Assembly (NCBI RefSeq): GCF_000226295.1
Contig: NC_016025.1
Location: forward strand, 310,001 to 374,000
Length of the DNA: 64,000 bases
Source: Chloracidobacterium thermophilum B
Lineage (GTDB): Bacteria; Acidobacteriota; Blastocatellia; Chloracidobacteriales; Chloracidobacteriaceae
Direction of reading: 5' to 3'
Shown: one piece after another, positions 61,209 through 64,000 of the stretch
Layout of the letters: each line of letters begins with the position of its first letter
How positions within the stretch are numbered: the first letter of the stretch is position 1
Translations under genes and position numbers: made by a program
The notes under the pieces: model-generated
The model's input: the letters and a program-made list of their open reading frames with translations, nothing else
Told to the model about the DNA's origin: nothing
The model's database searches: none

Positions 61209-61604
61209 ATGTCGGTTTTGCCCACACCTTCGGATGACGAACTGCGCGCTGTTCTGGAAGCCGGCTTTCTCCTGCGCGATGTCATGCGCTATGACGAGGC
61301 GGCCACGGTTTTTCAGGGCGTGGCCGCCCTTCGCCCTGATCTGGAACTGCCGGTGCTGGGACTGTCCAGCGTTCTGATACGGCAGGGAGAGCTGGCCCGC
61401 GCCCAGGAGTTGTGTGAGTCCGTTCTTGCCCGTTCTCCCAACAGTCTGCACGCCCAAGTGCAACTGGGTGAGATTCTGCTCTATCGTGGATCACGGGAGG
61501 AAGGCGAAGAGCGGCTACGTGCCGTTATTGCGGAAGGCGGCGATTCGCCGCACGCCGTGACGGCTCAAGCGTTACTCGATACTCTCGCGGCGCTGACCGA
61601 ATGA
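61209..61604 (+). CDS. Tetratricopeptide-repeat protein, possible T3SS chaperone
   Basis: The 131-residue protein contains about three TPR units: LLRDVMRYDEAATVFQGVAA, LIRQGELARAQELCESVLAR and LGEILLYRGSREEGEERLRA. Three-TPR proteins of this size in type III secretion clusters act as translocator chaperones of the LcrH/SycD class. The small protein upstream could be its client. It lies 41 bp after that gene and 76 bp before the next. Confidence 0.65.
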   Translation: MSVLPTPSDDELRAVLEAGFLLRDVMRYDEAATVFQGVAALRPDLELPVLGLSSVLIRQGELARAQELCESVLARSPNSLHAQVQLGEILLYRGSREEGEERLRAVIAEGGDSPHAVTAQALLDTLAALTE

Positions 61605-61680
61605 TATTTGTTCGTCCCCGGTGCTTTCAGCCACTTCGCACTTGCGCCCGGCTGTCTGCCAGACGAAAGGAGCTGCACCC

Positions 61681-62106
61681 ATGAAAATCCGTCCGGGGTC
61701 GCCATTTGGTTCAGGTCCAACCTCATCTGAACCGGTCAAGAGCAAGAAGCGTGCCGGGGGACTCTTTGGAAATCTCATCGAGGGACTCGGCGAAACCGCT
61801 GAAACGGACGCATCCGCCGAAACATCCACAACCGGCAGCGTGGAGAACCCCGCCCGGTCGGCTCTGGCGGCTATTGCGGCGCAGTCGAACCTGGCCAACC
61901 CCGAAGAAGCAACAGCCGCCGTACGGCAATCGGCCCAATCCCTCCTGACGCTTAGTTTTTCGGAAACCATCCGGGAATCCCCACTCAGTGAACGGATGGC
62001 GGATGATCTGGCCAATCTGGCGGCCAATGACCCGCATTTCCGCCGCAAGATGCTTTCCATCCTGTCACGCCTGAAGACGGAGACGCCGTCCCATGTCGGA
62101 AAGTAG
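61681..62106 (+). CDS. Hypothetical protein overlapping sctU
   Basis: The 141-residue protein starts MKIRPGSPFGSGPTSSEPVK with AAAGGAG upstream. It has a disordered Ser/Thr/Glu-rich first half and a helical second half (ATAAVRQSAQSLLTLSFSET, DDLANLAANDPHFRRKML). I do not recognise it. Its 3' end overlaps the sctU start by 14 bp, so it is translationally linked to the export apparatus and may be a regulator or secreted component. Confidence 0.6.
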   Translation: MKIRPGSPFGSGPTSSEPVKSKKRAGGLFGNLIEGLGETAETDASAETSTTGSVENPARSALAAIAAQSNLANPEEATAAVRQSAQSLLTLSFSETIRESPLSERMADDLANLAANDPHFRRKMLSILSRLKTETPSHVGK

Positions 62107-63172
62107 CGGAGAAAAGACCGAACAACCGACTCAAAAAAAGCTCGACGATGCGCGCAAAAAAGGACAGGTGGCCAAAAGCCAGGACTTGGTTTCAGCGGCG
62201 CTGCTTGTCGGGTCCATGGGCATTGTTTTTCTTCTCACCGGCAACTTCATCGGCGGGCAGATTGTCGGACTCACCCAAAAAAGCATTCAGCAGGCCGCAA
62301 CCTTCAGGGGCGAGCTGGATATGGCCACGGCTGGTGATGTTCTGCTCGAAGGGCTGACTACCCTGGCCCTGACCTTGGCGCCGCTTTTTCTGGTGGTGTT
62401 CATTCTGGCAGCACTGGTTGGCTACATCCAGGTTGGAGCGCTGTTTTCAACCGAAGCACTCAAGCCGGACATGAACCGGCTCAATCCCTTCACGGCCTTC
62501 CAGCAAAAGTTTTTCAAGTCACGCACCTACATCGAGTTTGCCAAGACCATCCTCAAGCTCGTCATTGCCACGGGAATCGCCAGCTACACCATTCTTGGTT
62601 CGCGGCACATGCTTCCGTCGCTGGCCCGGGTCTCCCCGGCGGAAACCAGCCAGTTCATCCTGGCGCAGATCGTTGAACTGGGTCTGGCCGTGGCCATCTG
62701 TTTCGTGGCGTTGGGGGCGCTGGATTTCTTCCTTCAGAAGTTCCTCCACATCCAGGACCTGAAAATGACCAAGCAGGAAGTGAAGGAAGAGTGGAAGGAA
62801 CAGGAAGGCGACCCGCACATCAAAGCCGAACGCCGGGCGCTGCACATGGAGTTGCTCAACGAAGCCAGCGCCCAGGCCGTCCGTGAGTCGGATGTCGTGT
62901 TGGTCAACCCGACGCACGTGGCTGTAGCCCTGCGCTATGACCGCAAAACGATGCAGGCGCCGCAGATTACGGCCAAGGGTGCGGACCTGATTGCCGCCCA
63001 GATTCGCAAGGTGGCCCAGGAAGCCGGCGTACCTATCAAACGGGATGTAGCCTTGGCACGCGCCCTCTACGAACTTGAAGTCAACAGCGAAATCCCTGAA
63101 AACCTCTACGAAGCCATCGCCATTGTCCTGCGCTGGGCTTACACCGTCGCGGAAACCCATCCCCGGTCGTAG
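62093..63172 (+). CDS. sctU: SctU/FlhB-family type III secretion export-gate protein
   Basis: The 359-residue protein begins GEKTEQPTQKKLDDARKKGQ, the standard FlhB/YscU N-terminus. Four transmembrane segments follow (AALLVGSMGIVFLLTG, LALTLAPLFLVVFILAALVG, ILKLVIATGIASYTIL, VELGLAVAICFVALGALDFF). The cytoplasmic domain has the autocleavage site NPTH (Asn272-His275) and VPIKRDVALARALYELEV. Self-cleavage between Asn and Pro switches substrate class during secretion. No flagellar gene is nearby and the small neighbours are T3SS-like, so I favour the injectisome form over FlhB. The remaining apparatus probably lies beyond the right edge. Confidence 0.88.
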   Translation: MSESSGEKTEQPTQKKLDDARKKGQVAKSQDLVSAALLVGSMGIVFLLTGNFIGGQIVGLTQKSIQQAATFRGELDMATAGDVLLEGLTTLALTLAPLFLVVFILAALVGYIQVGALFSTEALKPDMNRLNPFTAFQQKFFKSRTYIEFAKTILKLVIATGIASYTILGSRHMLPSLARVSPAETSQFILAQIVELGLAVAICFVALGALDFFLQKFLHIQDLKMTKQEVKEEWKEQEGDPHIKAERRALHMELLNEASAQAVRESDVVLVNPTHVAVALRYDRKTMQAPQITAKGADLIAAQIRKVAQEAGVPIKRDVALARALYELEVNSEIPENLYEAIAIVLRWAYTVAETHPRS

Positions 63173-63211
63173 AAAGTGCTTCAAAGGCTGTGGTCGTAGA
63201 AAGTGCTTCAA
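63165..63211 (+). repeat. 20-bp direct repeat spanning the sctU stop
   Basis: GGTCGTAGAAAGTGCTTCAA occurs at 63165-63184 and again, exactly, at 63192-63211. The first copy contains the sctU TAG stop. This looks like a local tandem duplication. Confidence 0.7.
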
Positions 63212-63494
63212 GGGTTATTCCTGACAACTTATCTTTTTCATTATCAGATGCAGGTAACTAACAGCGGAGGTCTTCTGCACGCCTGGTGGCCCCCACAACC
63301 GGCAACCCCCACCAGCCCACGAACAGCCACACCCTACAGGCGCGTTCCAGCCATACCGACAAAAGCCCTTTTCTCAGCCAGCCGGCTCGCTTACCATCCA
63401 CCCCCAAACGGCCAAATTCACAGCATCCGGGCGGCGTCCAGCACGCCCCCCAACGACTTACCCACGACTTTCCCCATCCCGGAGGCACACATCC
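63173..63494. other. Intergenic region between sctU and the next secretion-cluster gene
   Basis: Apart from the direct repeat at its left end I see no gene, and the open frames are Pro/Thr-rich and not conserved-looking. A GGAGG at about 63480 serves the gene starting at 63495. Confidence 0.4.
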
Positions 63495-64000
63495 ATGCCA
63501 GAAGTCGGCGGCGTCAATCAGCGGCAGCCCCTGCCTTCGACCAACTCAGCCGGCGGAAGCCACGAACGGGTCGGCGGTACACGGTTCAACCCCGTCCAGG
63601 GCACTATCGGTCAGCCGGGCGAAATCGGCCAGCCACGCGGACTCCCGGCCCCGGAAGTACCAGGACAGAAACACATTCTCCCCGATGCCCTGCTGGGACG
63701 TGACCCCTCGCAGGTGCTGGCCGCCGAACAGCTCCGGGCCACCGGCGGCGCTTCGGCCACGGAAGAACTGCTCGGTCTCAACCAGCAGCCAACCATGCCG
63801 GGGACGATTCTCCCCCCGCTCGGCAACGACGTGGCACTACGGCACCTCACCCCGACCATGCGCCGCGAGCTGCTGCGCAAACTCCTTGACCGCCAGCAAC
63901 GCAATGCACGCCGTCTGCTGGCCGTCCTGCCGCGTGACGAGGAAGAACCCGACCCGGAACGCCGTCGGCGCCGCGCGCTGCCGGAAGACATCCCTGCGCC
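63495..64000 (+). CDS. Hypothetical protein of the T3SS region (3' partial)
   Basis: From ATG 63495 the frame is open to the window edge (168 codons). It begins MPEVGGVNQRQPLPSTNSAG with a disordered Gly/Pro/Gln-rich N-terminus, continues DALLGRDPSQVLAAEQLRAT, and has a basic helix (LTPTMRRELLRKLLDRQQRN) and an acidic/Arg-rich stretch (EEEPDPERRRRRALPED). A disordered N-terminus is common in secreted effectors or T3SS gatekeepers, but I cannot identify it. GGAGG lies 11 bp upstream. Confidence 0.6.
   Translation, partial: MPEVGGVNQRQPLPSTNSAGGSHERVGGTRFNPVQGTIGQPGEIGQPRGLPAPEVPGQKHILPDALLGRDPSQVLAAEQLRATGGASATEELLGLNQQPTMPGTILPPLGNDVALRHLTPTMRRELLRKLLDRQQRNARRLLAVLPRDEEEPDPERRRRRALPEDIPA

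Noticed and set aside
62093-63172. Flagellar FlhB
   Set aside because: Not excluded by sequence, but no flagellar gene is adjacent and the TPR and small helical neighbours fit an injectisome better.

Overview
The window is 64 kb of GC-rich bacterial DNA. It most resembles an acidobacterium, and Chloracidobacterium or a close relative is my best guess. The guess rests on an Oar-like outer-membrane receptor with an N-terminal carboxypeptidase-regulatory domain, large secreted proteins with BACON-like and FG-GAP-like modules, the PHA genes, a complete late cobalamin block, and frequent IS605-type elements and short palindromic repeats. I cannot confirm the species from sequence alone. No rRNA, tRNA or CRISPR array was seen.

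Layout. 0-6.8 kb holds an aldehyde dehydrogenase, a DUF2237 protein, a decaying pair of membrane glycosyltransferase genes (one frameshifted, one truncated), a Spy/CpxP-like protein and an HtrA protease. 6.9-10.3 kb is the Oar-like receptor. 10.35-15.85 kb is a minus-strand operon whose order of transcription is phaR, acyl-CoA ligase, alpha/beta hydrolase, a KAS III-like enzyme lacking two of its three catalytic residues, and a second acyl-CoA ligase. Two of the four junctions are ATGA overlaps. 16.5-17.4 kb is an AT-rich island carrying one orphan gene. 17.5-19.7 kb encodes a secreted delta-60 repeat protein.

19.8-26.3 kb is a tight plus-strand operon: a coiled-coil protein with a tyrosine-rich tail, a GT-B glycosyltransferase, three radical SAM enzymes and a membrane-anchored protein. 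I know of no described system with this composition, so it is the best candidate for something new. 26.4-29.7 kb has a DNA adenine methylase frameshifted before its DPPY motif, an IS605-type element with intact TnpB and a 42-codon tnpA remnant, and a gene whose 3' end the element replaced. 29.7-30.9 kb is non-coding or degraded and contains a 21-bp palindrome and one of two 35-bp repeats. 30.9-39.3 kb is the cobalamin block (cobN, btuF-like, cobO, a methyltransferase, a DUF1874/AcrIII-1-type ring-nuclease homologue, cobB).

39.3-46.5 kb is accessory DNA: yjbQ, a HEPN/nucleotidyltransferase pair, REP hairpins, a second and broken IS605-type element carrying a heptanucleotide repeat, and a truncated membrane protein. 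46.5-54 kb has a GmrSD-like DUF262 protein, class III phaC, a second heptanucleotide repeat, and a 1,438-residue secreted subtilase that shares its C-terminal modules with the 17.5-kb protein. 54.3-55.4 kb has an intact mntA/hepT toxin-antitoxin pair preceded by a decayed copy. 55.5-60.2 kb has fumarylacetoacetase and a SWIM-SNF2 helicase. 60.4-64 kb is the edge of a non-flagellar-looking type III secretion cluster with sctU.

Functional links. phaR, the ligase/KAS operon and phaC suggest carbon storage linked to acyl-CoA metabolism. cobN, btuF-like, cobO and cobB give cobalt insertion, corrinoid capture, adenosylation and a,c-amidation. The TA pairs, GmrSD-like protein, methylase and TnpB elements form a scattered defence and mobile-element layer in which several genes are broken.
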